Shown here piece after piece: positions 1 to 9,050 of a stretch of DNA of 64,000 nucleotides. The notes beneath the pieces are model-generated. The model ran no database searches. It saw only the letters and a list, made by a program, of their open reading frames with translations, and was not told the origin of the DNA. Origin of the DNA: Dethiosulfovibrio russensis (GTDB lineage Bacteria > Synergistota > Synergistia > Synergistales > Dethiosulfovibrionaceae); NCBI RefSeq assembly GCF_021568855.1, contig NZ_JAKGUG010000003.1, positions 264,712 to 328,711 of the forward strand, in the 5' to 3' direction. The number at the start of each line of letters is the position of its first letter. The stretch's first letter is position 1. The position numbers were made by a program, and so were the translations under genes.

Positions 1-1
1 G

Positions 2-670
2 GAGATGGTCCACACCGCATCTTTGATACACGACGATCTCCCCGCTATGGACGACGATGTCCTCAGAAGAGGACAGCCTACCAATCACGTCGTCTACGGC
101 GAGGCCTTGGCTATATTGGCAGGAGACGCCCTTCTGTGTCAGGCCTTCGAGCTCCCTCTGACAGAGCTTTCCTCGGAGATCTCCAGGGAGAACGTCGTCA
201 AGGCGATCGCACACTTTGCCAGATCTATAGGTCCCGGCGGTATCTGTGGGGGACAGGTTCTGGATATGGAGTCGGAGGGATCCGAGAAGGACTGTAGTTC
301 TCCTACGGAGATATCGACCTTGAAGACGGCTGCTTTGATCAGGACGTCCCTGATCACAGGGGCCATCCTGTCGGGAGGAAGTTCTGAGGATCTGGAGGCT
401 TTGGAGAGTTACGGTCTGGAACTCGGAGTGGCTTTTCAGATAGCCGACGATATACTGGACGTGAAGGGCGATCAAGAAGAGCTTGGCAAATCTCTGGGGA
501 AAGACGAAGCTCACGGCAAGAGGACGTTCGTAAGCGATTCCGGCATGGAAGACGCTATGAGGAACCTGAAGGAGAGGACCGAACGGGCTATTTCGTCTCT
601 GGATCGGTTTGGAGAGAGTAGCGCTTTTCTCAGGGAACTGGCCCTCTATCTGGAACACCGGACCAGATGA
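2..670 (+). CDS. ispA: Polyprenyl diphosphate synthase, 3' part (farnesyl/geranylgeranyl type)
   Basis: Trans-prenyltransferase that condenses isopentenyl diphosphate with allylic diphosphates to build C15-C20 chains in the cytoplasm. The reading frame is open to the left edge, so the N-terminus is missing. The first aspartate-rich motif (DDLPAMDDD) and second (DDILD) are both visible, as is the GKD stretch after the second motif. It ends 13 bases before dxs, and the ispA-dxs-tlyA order matches that of many Firmicutes and Synergistota. Product chain length cannot be judged from this fragment. Confidence 0.9.
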   Translation, partial: EMVHTASLIHDDLPAMDDDVLRRGQPTNHVVYGEALAILAGDALLCQAFELPLTELSSEISRENVVKAIAHFARSIGPGGICGGQVLDMESEGSEKDCSSPTEISTLKTAALIRTSLITGAILSGGSSEDLEALESYGLELGVAFQIADDILDVKGDQEELGKSLGKDEAHGKRTFVSDSGMEDAMRNLKERTERAISSLDRFGESSAFLRELALYLEHRTR

Positions 671-683
671 AAGGAGATCGGTC

Positions 684-2549
684 ATGTCTATACTCGAAAA
701 CATGGAAGGACCGGATGAACTGGAGAGGTTAAACTACGCGGATGTAGACGTCCTCTGTCAGGACGTCAGGGATATGATAACCGACGTGGTATTCGAAAAC
801 GGTGGACATCTTGCCTCGTCTCTCGGAGCGGTTGAGCTAACGGTATCGATATTGAGGAACTTCGATCCTTATAGCGATCGAATCGTATTCGACGTGGGAC
901 ATCAGACCTACCCCTACAAGATACTGACCGACAGAAGAGATCGTTTCCACTCGGTGAGAAGCCTGGGGGGAATCAGCGGCTTCCCCAAAAGATCCGAGAG
1001 TCCCTGCGATCATTTCGACGTCGGACACAGCAGCACGTCCCTGTCCGCTGCTTTAGGCTACGCAAAGGCCAGAGATCTCCTGAAAAAAGATCACGAAGTC
1101 GTGGCGATAATAGGTGACGGCTCCATAATAAACGGGATGGCCTTCGAGGCTTTGAACCACCTCAAGGAAGCGGATACGAAGGTAATATTCGTCCTGAACG
1201 ACAACGACATGGCAATAAGCCCGAGAATCGGCGGTGCAGCGAATCATTTCGCTCACCTCAGCGCCAACCCCTATTACCGCAAGCTCAAAAAGGCCATCAA
1301 GGAATGTTGCAAAGGCATCCCTAAAGGGGAGACCATCGAGCACATATTGGGGAAGGCTAAGGATCAGATAAAGAGTCTGGTGAAGCCGGAAAACCTCTTC
1401 GACTCCCTCGATATAGATTACTGGGGCCCCTTCGACGGGCATTCGGTGGAGGAGATGGACTTGATATTCTCCCTCGCAAGGAAGTTCGATAAATCTGTCC
1501 TGATCCATCTTATAACCCAAAAGGGAAGAGGTCTCGAGATGGCGGAGAGAGAACCGAGCGTTTACCACGGAGTCCCTTCCGCTTTATCCCGGTTGAAAAA
1601 GGCCTCGAAAAGCTGGAGCCAGGCCGTAGCGGACGAAATAGGAGATCTGGCGGAAAGGGATCTCAGTGTCGTGGCCCTCACGCCTGCTATGAAAGAAGGA
1701 TCTAAGCTCAACGGTTTTGCGGAAAGCTTTCCCGATCGTTTTTTCGACGTGGGAATAGCCGAAGAACACATGGTTACCATGGCCGCCGGGATGGCGGCAG
1801 GGGGGCTTAAACCGGTCGCTTTCATATATTCCACCTTTCTTCAAAGGGCGATGGATCAGATGGCCCTGGACGTCTGCCTCCAAAATCTACCTGTATTATT
1901 CGCTATAGACCGAGCCGGCATGGTCGGAGAGGACGGAGAGACCCATCAGGGACTCTTCGATATCGGATGGTGTCGAATGATTCCGAACCTGGTCGTTCAG
2001 GCTCCCAGAGATCTGGTGGATCTTAAAGCAATGATCGCCGAGGCGATGAATAGAGATGGGCCTACCGCTATAAGGTACCCCAGAGGAGCGGTGGTTACCT
2101 CTCTTTGTCGAGAGGGATCGAGATCGGTGCAGGGGCTTAGGGCGGAAATACTCTATCCCTCGCTGGGAGATGTTACCTATATGGGCATAGGGAAGACAGT
2201 GAACTTCTTAGCCCAAGCCAGAGACGAGGCCATTAGGAGGCTTTGTCCTTCTCCCGGCCTAGTTGATCTGAGGACCATCGCCCCTCTGGACTATGAGACC
2301 CTGGACCCCATACTTCTGAGAGGCGGCACCTTAGTAACCGCCGAGGACGGCTATCTGGACGGAGGCATAGGAGAGGCTATAGCGGCCAGAGCCGCAGAGC
2401 TCAACGCCGACGTATCCATTCATCGTATGGGAGTAAAAAAAGCCTTCCTTCCTCATGGAACGGTTGAGGATCAATGGGAGATATGCGGCATGACCCTGGA
2501 GAAAGCGGTGTCTTTTTGCGGTGAAAAAACGGAAAGAAAGACTGGATAA
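684..2549 (+). CDS. dxs: 1-deoxy-D-xylulose-5-phosphate synthase
   Basis: First enzyme of the MEP isoprenoid pathway: thiamine-diphosphate-dependent condensation of pyruvate and glyceraldehyde-3-phosphate. The protein is about 621 residues, the normal family length. The N-terminal thiamine domain has GDGSI and the DNDMAIS stretch. The central pyrimidine-binding domain has GIAEEH and the YSTFLQRAMDQ region, and a C-terminal transketolase domain follows. I chose the ATG at 684 because AAGGAG lies 8 bases before it; a longer frame starting at 609 would run inside ispA. It overlaps tlyA by 29 bases, so the two are probably translationally coupled. Confidence 0.96.
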   Translation: MSILENMEGPDELERLNYADVDVLCQDVRDMITDVVFENGGHLASSLGAVELTVSILRNFDPYSDRIVFDVGHQTYPYKILTDRRDRFHSVRSLGGISGFPKRSESPCDHFDVGHSSTSLSAALGYAKARDLLKKDHEVVAIIGDGSIINGMAFEALNHLKEADTKVIFVLNDNDMAISPRIGGAANHFAHLSANPYYRKLKKAIKECCKGIPKGETIEHILGKAKDQIKSLVKPENLFDSLDIDYWGPFDGHSVEEMDLIFSLARKFDKSVLIHLITQKGRGLEMAEREPSVYHGVPSALSRLKKASKSWSQAVADEIGDLAERDLSVVALTPAMKEGSKLNGFAESFPDRFFDVGIAEEHMVTMAAGMAAGGLKPVAFIYSTFLQRAMDQMALDVCLQNLPVLFAIDRAGMVGEDGETHQGLFDIGWCRMIPNLVVQAPRDLVDLKAMIAEAMNRDGPTAIRYPRGAVVTSLCREGSRSVQGLRAEILYPSLGDVTYMGIGKTVNFLAQARDEAIRRLCPSPGLVDLRTIAPLDYETLDPILLRGGTLVTAEDGYLDGGIGEAIAARAAELNADVSIHRMGVKKAFLPHGTVEDQWEICGMTLEKAVSFCGEKTERKTG

Positions 2550-3333
2550 AAGAATGGTCGAGCTGGGGCTCTCCGAGACGAGAAGTCGAGCTCAGGCAGT
2601 TATCATGAGCGGCGAGGTTCTGTTGAACGGCGAGGTCGCGGATAAGGCCGGTACTCCTGTCGGCCTGGATGATCTGGTCGAACTTAAAGCCAAAGGGCGT
2701 ACGGAATGGGCCAGTCGTGGAGCTTACAAACTTCTTGGAGGATTGGATTCCTTTCCCGTGTCGCCGGAGGGCAGGGTCTGTCTGGATGTGGGGGCCTCCA
2801 CCGGAGGCTTTACCGATGTCCTACTGTCCAGAGGGGCGGAAAAGGTCTATGCCGTGGACGTGGGGTACGGGCAGCTTCATTGGAGATTGAGGACCGATCC
2901 CAGGGTCGTCATTATGGAGAGGACGAATGCCAGGTATATCGTCCCGGAGGATTTCTCGCCTCTGCCGTCACTTGCCGTCATGGACGCCTCTTTTATCTCG
3001 ATAAGGCTCTTGCTCCCTGCTCTTGAGAGGATTCTTCCCGACGGCGGAGAGATATTAACCTTGGTCAAGCCTCAATTCGAGGCGGGGCGAGATAGGATCG
3101 GGAAGGGTGGAGTGGTGAAATCGTCCAAGCTACATTTGGATATCCTGAGAGAGCTGAACGATTTTATCTCTTCCGATACGAACCTGGGGCTTCGTGGCTG
3201 TGTCCCCTCTCCCATAAAGGGCCCCAAGGGGAACGTAGAATTTCTCTTTTATCTCGTTAAGGGGGACTCGTCGCTCTCCATCGACCTGGCAGCCGAGGTT
3301 GAGAAAGCCCACGAGGGGGAAATGGATGGATGA
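2521..3333 (+). CDS. tlyA: TlyA-family rRNA 2'-O-methyltransferase
   Basis: Predicted 16S/23S rRNA cytidine-2'-O-methyltransferase of the TlyA (hemolysin A) family. An N-terminal S4-like RNA-binding domain (about residues 5-65, with the pattern RAQAVIMSGEVLLNG) precedes an FtsJ/RrmJ-type methyltransferase domain. The SAM-binding motif LDVGASTGGFTDVL lies near residue 90. The start is a GTG inside the end of dxs. The length of 270 residues is typical. The old name hemolysin is misleading: nothing here points to a toxin. Confidence 0.92.
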   Translation: MKKRKERLDKRMVELGLSETRSRAQAVIMSGEVLLNGEVADKAGTPVGLDDLVELKAKGRTEWASRGAYKLLGGLDSFPVSPEGRVCLDVGASTGGFTDVLLSRGAEKVYAVDVGYGQLHWRLRTDPRVVIMERTNARYIVPEDFSPLPSLAVMDASFISIRLLLPALERILPDGGEILTLVKPQFEAGRDRIGKGGVVKSSKLHLDILRELNDFISSDTNLGLRGCVPSPIKGPKGNVEFLFYLVKGDSSLSIDLAAEVEKAHEGEMDG

Positions 3334-4214
3334 CTCTGAATAAGGTCTTGGGACTTATCGTCAACACCCAGAAGCCGAAGGCTATAGAGACGGCTCTTAA
3401 GCTTTTGCGTTGGGCACCGGAAAACGGGATAACGTTCAGACTTCCGCCTATGGAGGCCTCCGTTTTGGGGATGCCGGTGAACGACAGAGGCTGGAAGGAC
3501 GGCATATCCGTGGCGATCGTCATAGGCGGAGACGGCACGTTTCTCAGGGCCGCTCGTTATGTCTTGGACGATCATATAGCTCTTTATGGAGTAAACCTGG
3601 GACGTCTCGGTTTTCTAGCCGCCGGCGACAGGGAAAACGTGGAAGACGATGTCCTCAAAATAGTCGCGGGAGACTATCAGATCCAAAGAAGACAGCTCAT
3701 GCTAGGCGAACTTTACCGATCGAACCACAGGGAACACGTCCTATATGCTCTCAACGATCTGGTTCTGACCAAGGGAGCTCTCGCAAGGGTCATGGAGGTC
3801 GATATCAAGGTCTGCGGCAAGCCGACCAGCGTACTCAGGGCGGACGGCATAATAGCCTCGACTCCGACCGGGTCGACGGCATACGCTCTATCGGCGGGAG
3901 GACCGATAGTACCTCCTCACGTACCCTGCATGATCATGGCCCCCATCTGTGCCCATACTCTCTATGCCAGGCCCATGGTTCTCGGACCGGAGGACGTCCT
4001 TACCCTCTCTCCCAAGGGGGAGAGCCGAGATATAACCCTCACCCAAGACGGCCAACTCGGATACGAGATACTTCCGGGAGATAGGATCGATATAAGTCTG
4101 GCAAAAAACAAAGCGGTGGACACCCTTTGGCTGCCGGGAAGGGACTACTACGATCTTTTAAGTAAAAAACTCATGTGGGGACAGACCTTCTACGTCTCCG
4201 ACGACGAGGAGTGA
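3330..4214 (+). CDS. nadK: NAD kinase
   Basis: ATP- (or polyphosphate-) dependent phosphorylation of NAD to NADP in the cytoplasm. The GGDGT motif is at residues 66-70 and the NxGxLGFL stretch follows. The later ADGIIASTPTGSTAY region is the conserved nucleotide/NAD site. At 294 residues it is of usual size. Its ATG overlaps the tlyA stop (ATGA). The position between tlyA and recN matches the conserved order in Firmicutes, where argR often also sits here; no argR is seen. Confidence 0.95.
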   Translation: MTLNKVLGLIVNTQKPKAIETALKLLRWAPENGITFRLPPMEASVLGMPVNDRGWKDGISVAIVIGGDGTFLRAARYVLDDHIALYGVNLGRLGFLAAGDRENVEDDVLKIVAGDYQIQRRQLMLGELYRSNHREHVLYALNDLVLTKGALARVMEVDIKVCGKPTSVLRADGIIASTPTGSTAYALSAGGPIVPPHVPCMIMAPICAHTLYARPMVLGPEDVLTLSPKGESRDITLTQDGQLGYEILPGDRIDISLAKNKAVDTLWLPGRDYYDLLSKKLMWGQTFYVSDDEE

Positions 4215-4218
4215 TCTC

Positions 4219-5883
4219 TTGATAGAGGAACTTCATATACGTCATATAGGAGGTATAAGGGAGAGTCACCTTCAATTTTCCTCCGGTCTGACAGCCATAA
4301 CAGGCGAAAGCGGAGCTGGCAAAAGCAGCGTGGTCAGAGCCTTGGAGCTTGCGTCCGGAAAGAGGGCCTCTTCCTCCATAATAAGGTCCGGTAGCGACTC
4401 GGCAGAGGTGGAGGCCGTTTATCTTTTCGACGAGGAAGACCCCGATTTTCTCTACGGTTCGGAGGACGGGCGTCTGTTCGTAAGAAGGGAGATCGTAAAA
4501 AACGGACGAGGAAAGGTGCTCCTTCAAAACAGACAGGCTCCTGTAGGAGTCCTTTCGGAGGTATCTCAAAGGCTGATAACTATACAGAGTCAGTTCGCTC
4601 AGTTAGAGCTGCTGGATCAGGATAAACAGCTGCTTATCCTGGATCTCTGCGGTGGGGAGGAACTGAAAAAACTTCGGGAAAATCTGAGGGAGCAGGTCAA
4701 GGCGACCATATCCATAGAGAAGGAGCTTCAGAGCCTCCGACAACGACAGAGATCCGTCACGGATCGATTTAAAAGCGCCGAGGAAGTAGTCCACCGCTGG
4801 AGAAAGATGGATATCTCCGAGGAAAGCGAGGCCCTCTGGGAAGAGGAGTACAGAAGGCTGTCGGAGGAACTTGGCCGTCTGAACGACCTTCGTAAAATCG
4901 TCATAAGGATGAAAAACGACGAACCGGGAAGCGTCAAGGAAGAGTTGGACGATTTGATCCATCGTCTATCTCAGCTTCTCCCCAGGGATAGATGCGATGA
5001 GCTATCCCCGCATATGGAAGCTATAGTTGAGGGGTACGGGGCTCTCCTAAACGAACTCGAAAGCGATTCCGACGAGGATCGTCGATCCGCCGTAGAGGAA
5101 AGCGTCGAAGAGCTTGAGTCAAAGATAGGCCACCTCAGGAAACTTAAAAGAACGGCCGGTGTGACATCTCTGAAAGAGCTTATCCTTTACTGTAGAGAGG
5201 CGGACCAGGAGCTGGATTGGCTGTCCAAGAGTAACGATCTTAGACAGGGCCTGGAGAAGGACGTGGAGGAGCACAGGAAAATCGCGTCCAGGATGGCCTT
5301 GGCTCTTAGAAAGCTGAGAAAAGAGGCGGCTTTATGGCTTGAGGCCAGGGTAAACCGATGCCTGACCGAGATGGCTATGGAGGACGCTCGCTTTTCGGTG
5401 GGGCTGATAGAGGAGACAAAACTCAGACCCAACGGGGCGGACTTGGTCGAGTTCCGACTTGCATGGGGAAGGAACGAGCCAGGACCGGTCTCTAAGATGG
5501 CATCCGGAGGTGAATTAAGCCGCATCCTTTTGGCCATAAGGCTATCCCTTCCGGAGGAAGATCGACCCCCTACCGTCGTTTTCGACGAGGTGGAGGCCGG
5601 TTTGGGAGGTAGAGCAGCGGTGTTGGCCGGTCTGAAGCTGAGAGACCTGTCCCGCAGGTGCCAGGTGATAATGATTACCCATGAGGCATCTATCGCGGCC
5701 CTGGCGGACAGACATCTGGTCGTCAAAAGAGACGGGATGGACAGTGATATATCCGAACTAGAGGACGAAGAGAGGGTGTCCGAGATAGCTAGGATGCTCT
5801 CCGGCGATCTGGATATGGACGAGGCCAGATCCCATGCCTCCATGCTCTTGAGACGAGGGGATGTGCCCGCATCCGTGGAGTAG
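4219..5883 (+). CDS. recN: DNA repair protein RecN
   Basis: SMC-like ATPase that acts early in double-strand break repair. The Walker A motif is GESGAGKS near residue 31. Long charged coiled-coil stretches span roughly residues 140-370. The ABC signature ASGGELSR and Walker B TVVFDEVEAG are near the C-terminus. The start is TTG at 4219, preceded by GAGGAG. It has 554 residues, close to the normal size, and is the last gene of the ispA-dxs-tlyA-nadK-recN run. No LexA-type box is evident, as expected for an internal operon gene. Confidence 0.95.
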   Translation: MIEELHIRHIGGIRESHLQFSSGLTAITGESGAGKSSVVRALELASGKRASSSIIRSGSDSAEVEAVYLFDEEDPDFLYGSEDGRLFVRREIVKNGRGKVLLQNRQAPVGVLSEVSQRLITIQSQFAQLELLDQDKQLLILDLCGGEELKKLRENLREQVKATISIEKELQSLRQRQRSVTDRFKSAEEVVHRWRKMDISEESEALWEEEYRRLSEELGRLNDLRKIVIRMKNDEPGSVKEELDDLIHRLSQLLPRDRCDELSPHMEAIVEGYGALLNELESDSDEDRRSAVEESVEELESKIGHLRKLKRTAGVTSLKELILYCREADQELDWLSKSNDLRQGLEKDVEEHRKIASRMALALRKLRKEAALWLEARVNRCLTEMAMEDARFSVGLIEETKLRPNGADLVEFRLAWGRNEPGPVSKMASGGELSRILLAIRLSLPEEDRPPTVVFDEVEAGLGGRAAVLAGLKLRDLSRRCQVIMITHEASIAALADRHLVVKRDGMDSDISELEDEERVSEIARMLSGDLDMDEARSHASMLLRRGDVPASVE

Positions 5884-5929
5884 ATAGAGATGCCTAAAAG
5901 CGCAAGCCCTCGGTGAAAATCGTATCTCC

Positions 5930-5958
5930 TTGACTTGTGTGGACCTTTCCCTTAAAAT
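5930..5958 (+). promoter_or_regulatory. Promoter of rplU-prp-rpmA
   Basis: TTGACT (5930-5935) and TAAAAT (5953-5958) are separated by 17 bases, an almost perfect sigma-70 promoter. Transcription is expected to start near 5965, giving a leader of about 72 bases before rplU. Confidence 0.85.
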
Positions 5959-5964
5959 GCAAAG

Positions 5965-6036
5965 GCTGTTGATATACCGCGTGAGACGGGTCTTTAAAAG
6001 CTAAGCTACCCGTGCTCAGCGAGAGGAGGAAATATA
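5965..6036 (+). promoter_or_regulatory. Candidate structured leader of rplU (L21 leader-like)
   Basis: The 5' untranslated region can fold: ACGGGT near 5983 pairs perfectly with ACCCGT near 6008, with flanking GAG/CTC extending the stem. The ribosome-binding site GAGGAGGAA follows the stem directly. L21 leaders that control this same operon are known in Firmicutes, so autoregulation is a reasonable inference. The fold here is read by eye and has not been matched to a family model. Confidence 0.5.
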
Positions 6037-6348
6037 ATGTACGCAATAATCGAAACCGGTGGAAAGCAATATCGAGTTCAGCCAGGAGACGAGCTCAAGA
6101 TCGAGAAGTTGGCGATCGAGGAGAACGATCAGGTCTCCTTCGACAAGGTCCTTCTTGTAGGCTCGGAGAACGACGTTAAGGTCGGTACCCCCCATGTAGA
6201 GGGAGTCTCGGTAAAAGGAACCGTTCTCTCCAATGGCAAGAACAAGAAACTGATCGTCTTCAAGTACAAGAACAAGACTAAATACAGAAGATTCAGAGGG
6301 CACAGACAGCCCTTCAGTCTGGTCAGAATCGACTCTATCGACGGCTGA
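6037..6348 (+). CDS. rplU: 50S ribosomal protein L21
   Basis: Large-subunit ribosomal protein that contacts 23S rRNA. It has 103 residues, the standard size. It begins MYAIIETGGKQYRV and keeps the C-terminal RRFRGHRQPF signature. A strong ribosome-binding site (GAGGAGGAA) precedes the ATG. It is the first gene of the conserved rplU-prp-rpmA operon, and its stop overlaps the prp start by one base. Confidence 0.98.
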   Translation: MYAIIETGGKQYRVQPGDELKIEKLAIEENDQVSFDKVLLVGSENDVKVGTPHVEGVSVKGTVLSNGKNKKLIVFKYKNKTKYRRFRGHRQPFSLVRIDSIDG

Positions 6349-6677
6349 TGACCAAGGTGGTGATCTCCCGACGGAATGGTTTTATACACGCTCTGTCGGT
6401 GGAGGGACATTCAGGATATGCCCCTTCGGGGGAGGATATCGTCTGTGCCGCGGTCACCACGCTTGTCCAGGCTCTCCATATAGGTCTTTCCGACGTCCTC
6501 GGTAAACCCGTGGATACCTGTGTAGACCAGGAAAGCACAAAGATAGCCCTTGAATGGCACGGTATGTCGTCGGAGGTTCAGGCGATAGCCGCAACGATCT
6601 GCGAGAGCTTCAGGGCTCTTGCGGAAACCTATCCGGAAAATGTACAATTGGTGGAGGTGCAGGAAGATGCTTCGTAA
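6348..6677 (+). CDS. prp: Ribosomal-processing cysteine protease Prp
   Basis: Small cysteine protease that removes the N-terminal extension of L27. The 109-residue protein has the family motif [17 protein letters not shown], with histidine 21 and cysteine 33 matching the catalytic pair (H22/C34) of the Staphylococcus aureus enzyme. It lies between rplU and rpmA, as in Firmicutes, and overlaps rpmA by 11 bases. The neighbouring L27 carries the matching cleavage sequence, which supports the function. Confidence 0.93.
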   Translation: MTKVVISRRNGFIHALSVEGHSGYAPSGEDIVCAAVTTLVQALHIGLSDVLGKPVDTCVDQESTKIALEWHGMSSEVQAIAATICESFRALAETYPENVQLVEVQEDAS

Positions 6678-6960
6678 TCTATTAAGTCTTCAGTTTTTCG
6701 CCCATAAAAAGGGACAGGGGAGTAGCTCGAACGGAAGAGACTCTCGTGGACAGAGGCTTGGCCTCAAGCTCAGCGACGGTCAGATAGCCAAGGCCGGCAA
6801 TATTATCGTTCGTCAGAGGGGAACGTCCTTTCATCCTGGCGTCAACGTCGGACTTGGCAAGGATTATACCCTGTTCGCTTTGAAGGACGGTATAGTCCGT
6901 TTCAAGAACAAGGGTACTAGAAAGTACGTCACCATAGAAGAACTCACCCCGGCCGTTTAA
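6667..6960 (+). CDS. rpmA: 50S ribosomal protein L27 with cleavable N-terminal extension
   Basis: L27 sits at the peptidyl-transferase centre, where its N-terminal tail touches the tRNA ends. The 97-residue product begins [18 protein letters not shown]. The SLQFF-A stretch matches the Prp cleavage site, so mature L27 should start at alanine 12. The start at 6667 is chosen because it gives exactly this extension; an upstream in-frame ATG at 6619 would read through prp. A terminator follows at 7027. Confidence 0.97.
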   Translation: MLRNLLSLQFFAHKKGQGSSSNGRDSRGQRLGLKLSDGQIAKAGNIIVRQRGTSFHPGVNVGLGKDYTLFALKDGIVRFKNKGTRKYVTIEELTPAV

Positions 6961-7026
6961 GAGAACTTCCTGCTTGGTCGAGAGTGATCTACTCAGGAAC
7001 ATAAGTTCTTTTATCCAGCTTTCTAG

Positions 7027-7056
7027 CGGGCCTAGGTAATCCTTGGCCCGTTTTTT
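7027..7056 (+). terminator. Terminator after rpmA
   Basis: A 10-bp stem with one mismatch (CGGGCC...GGCCCG core, loop TAAT) is followed by six T residues at 7051-7056, a standard intrinsic terminator. obgE begins 31 bases later, so read-through may feed it. Confidence 0.9.
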
Positions 7057-7087
7057 GTCATTCTCACCCTGGAGGGTAGGTACAACT

Positions 7088-8389
7088 ATGAAATTTGTAG
7101 ATATAGTAACCATACAGGTGGCTGCCGGTAGAGGCGGTAACGGATGTATGAGTTTTCGCAGGGAAAAATTCGTTCCCAAAGGAGGTCCCGACGGCGGAAA
7201 CGGCGGAAGGGGCGGCCATATTTTTCTCGAGGCCACCACGGATCTGCATACCCTGGCGGACTTCGAGTACTCTAGACATATTTCGTCCAACAACGGAGCT
7301 CACGGACAGGGAGCCAGAAAATTCGGTGCCAACGCATCTGACGTGGTGATAAAGGTGCCATGTGGTACCATCGTTTTCGACAAGGAGACGGGCGAGCCCC
7401 TGGCGGACTTGGTGGAACCCGGCGACCGTTGTCTGGTGGCCAAAGGTGGGAGAGGCGGGAAGGGCAACGCCCATTTCGCCAACTCCAGGAGGCGTGCGCC
7501 CCGTTTTTCCGAAAAAGGCGAGGATGGGGAAAAACGAAAGATAACCATGGAGCTCAAACTGATCGCCGATGTAGCTCTGGTAGGGGTTCCTAACGCGGGA
7601 AAATCGTCCCTTTTGGCGGCGATATCAAACGCCACACCTAAGATAGCCGATTATCCCTTTACCACTTTATCCCCTAACCTCGGAGTCATGAAGATCGACC
7701 AGGATAAAATTGTCGTAGCCGACATACCGGGACTTATAGAAGGAGCTCATCAGAATAAAGGACTAGGTCATTACTTTCTTCGTCACATAGAGAGGACGAG
7801 GGTCATCGTCCACGTCCTGGATCTCAGCTCCGGGTCCCTTGAGAACGTCGTGAATCAATGGAAGACCGTTTTGGATGAGTTCCGGGCATACAATGCCGAT
7901 CTGCTGGAGCGACCTTATATAGTCGTGGGGAACAAGATCGACATAGACTCGGCCAGGAATTTGATCGATCAGACAGGTGAATTCTTCTCCCAAAAGGGTA
8001 TCCGCTTTATCGCTACAAGCGCTTTGAGTGGAGAAGGGGTCCAGGAATTCATGGATCATATAGTCTCACTGTCCAGAGAACATCCAAGACCTACTGGGAC
8101 CACTAGGCTGTTCGCGACGGTGGAGGAGGATCTTCCGGAAAGAAGAACCAGGGATAAGGTTCAGATCCTCAGGCTTCACGAATCCGGCTGCTTCAGGGTT
8201 ATTCACCCCAGGATAGAGGCAGCTTCTGCCAGATACGATTTCGGTCAAGAAGAGGCTGCTGTGAGGTTTATGAGGATACTTAGACAATATAAGGTGGAGG
8301 AACTCCTGGAGGCAAGCGGAGCTCAGGAGGGAGACACCATATATATAGGCGACGTCGCGTTCGAGTTCCAGCCGGAACGGGCTTACTGA
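7088..8389 (+). CDS. obgE: GTPase Obg/CgtA
   Basis: Essential ribosome-assembly GTPase that binds the 50S subunit. It has an N-terminal glycine-rich Obg fold (residues 1-160, many GGRGG repeats), then a GTPase domain with G1 GVPNAGKSS, G3 DIPG and G4 NKID. A C-terminal OCT domain follows (about residues 350-430). The total is 433 residues. I chose the ATG at 7088, preceded by GGAGG, because it gives the family start MKFVDIVTI. It is the first gene of an obgE-nadD-LCP-rsfS run. Confidence 0.97.
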   Translation: MKFVDIVTIQVAAGRGGNGCMSFRREKFVPKGGPDGGNGGRGGHIFLEATTDLHTLADFEYSRHISSNNGAHGQGARKFGANASDVVIKVPCGTIVFDKETGEPLADLVEPGDRCLVAKGGRGGKGNAHFANSRRRAPRFSEKGEDGEKRKITMELKLIADVALVGVPNAGKSSLLAAISNATPKIADYPFTTLSPNLGVMKIDQDKIVVADIPGLIEGAHQNKGLGHYFLRHIERTRVIVHVLDLSSGSLENVVNQWKTVLDEFRAYNADLLERPYIVVGNKIDIDSARNLIDQTGEFFSQKGIRFIATSALSGEGVQEFMDHIVSLSREHPRPTGTTRLFATVEEDLPERRTRDKVQILRLHESGCFRVIHPRIEAASARYDFGQEEAAVRFMRILRQYKVEELLEASGAQEGDTIYIGDVAFEFQPERAY

Positions 8390-8397
8390 GAACCGTC

Positions 8398-9036
8398 ATG
8401 GCCTCTGTCCGTAAGATCGGCGTGATGGGAGGAACCTTCGATCCTATACATCACGGACATCTAGTAGCGGCGGAAGAAGCCTACCACGCCTTAGGCCTGG
8501 AGAGGGTTATATTCATCCCCACTGGAGATTCTTTTCATAAAAAAGACAGGCGAGTCACGTCTCCGGAAGACAGATACATGATGACCTGTCTGGCTACCTT
8601 GGAAAACGATCATTTTAGGGTCTCTCGGATCGAGATAGACAGACATGAACCTAGCTATACAGTGGAGACCATGAGAGAGATGAGCCATTGGTATCCCGAG
8701 GGTACCGCCTCCTTCTACTTTATCACCGGGGTGGATGCGGTTATGACGATGGAGAACTGGCATGAACACGAATATCTTCCCGGATTATGCACCATCGTGG
8801 CGGTAAGTCGTCCTGGTTACGACCGTGATGAAAGCCAGGTAGAAATCCCCTTCCCCGGCTTTCTAGGGAACTCGGTCGTTCCTCTCTCCATTCCATCTCT
8901 GTCCATATCGAGCACCGACATAAGGAAACGGGTTGCAAAAGGGGAAAACATAAGGTATTTAGTTCCTCCTCTGGTGGAAAAGTTTATAGATAAGAAAGGG
9001 CTTTACAGGAAGGACGGATCGGGACATAGAGCATAA
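8398..9036 (+). CDS. nadD: Nicotinate-nucleotide adenylyltransferase
   Basis: Transfers AMP from ATP to nicotinate mononucleotide in NAD synthesis. The nucleotidyltransferase signature GTFDPIHHGHL is near the N-terminus and SISSTDIRKR near the C-terminus. It has 212 residues, the usual size. It starts 8 bases after obgE. The obg-nadD-rsfS association is common in bacteria. Confidence 0.96.
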   Translation: MASVRKIGVMGGTFDPIHHGHLVAAEEAYHALGLERVIFIPTGDSFHKKDRRVTSPEDRYMMTCLATLENDHFRVSRIEIDRHEPSYTVETMREMSHWYPEGTASFYFITGVDAVMTMENWHEHEYLPGLCTIVAVSRPGYDRDESQVEIPFPGFLGNSVVPLSIPSLSISSTDIRKRVAKGENIRYLVPPLVEKFIDKKGLYRKDGSGHRA

Positions 9037-9050
9037 AAGAGGTGAAATCG

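Noticed and set aside
2521..3333. Hemolysin or virulence toxin (from the older TlyA name)
   Set aside because: The domain layout is an S4-like domain plus an RNA methyltransferase, with no secretion signal.
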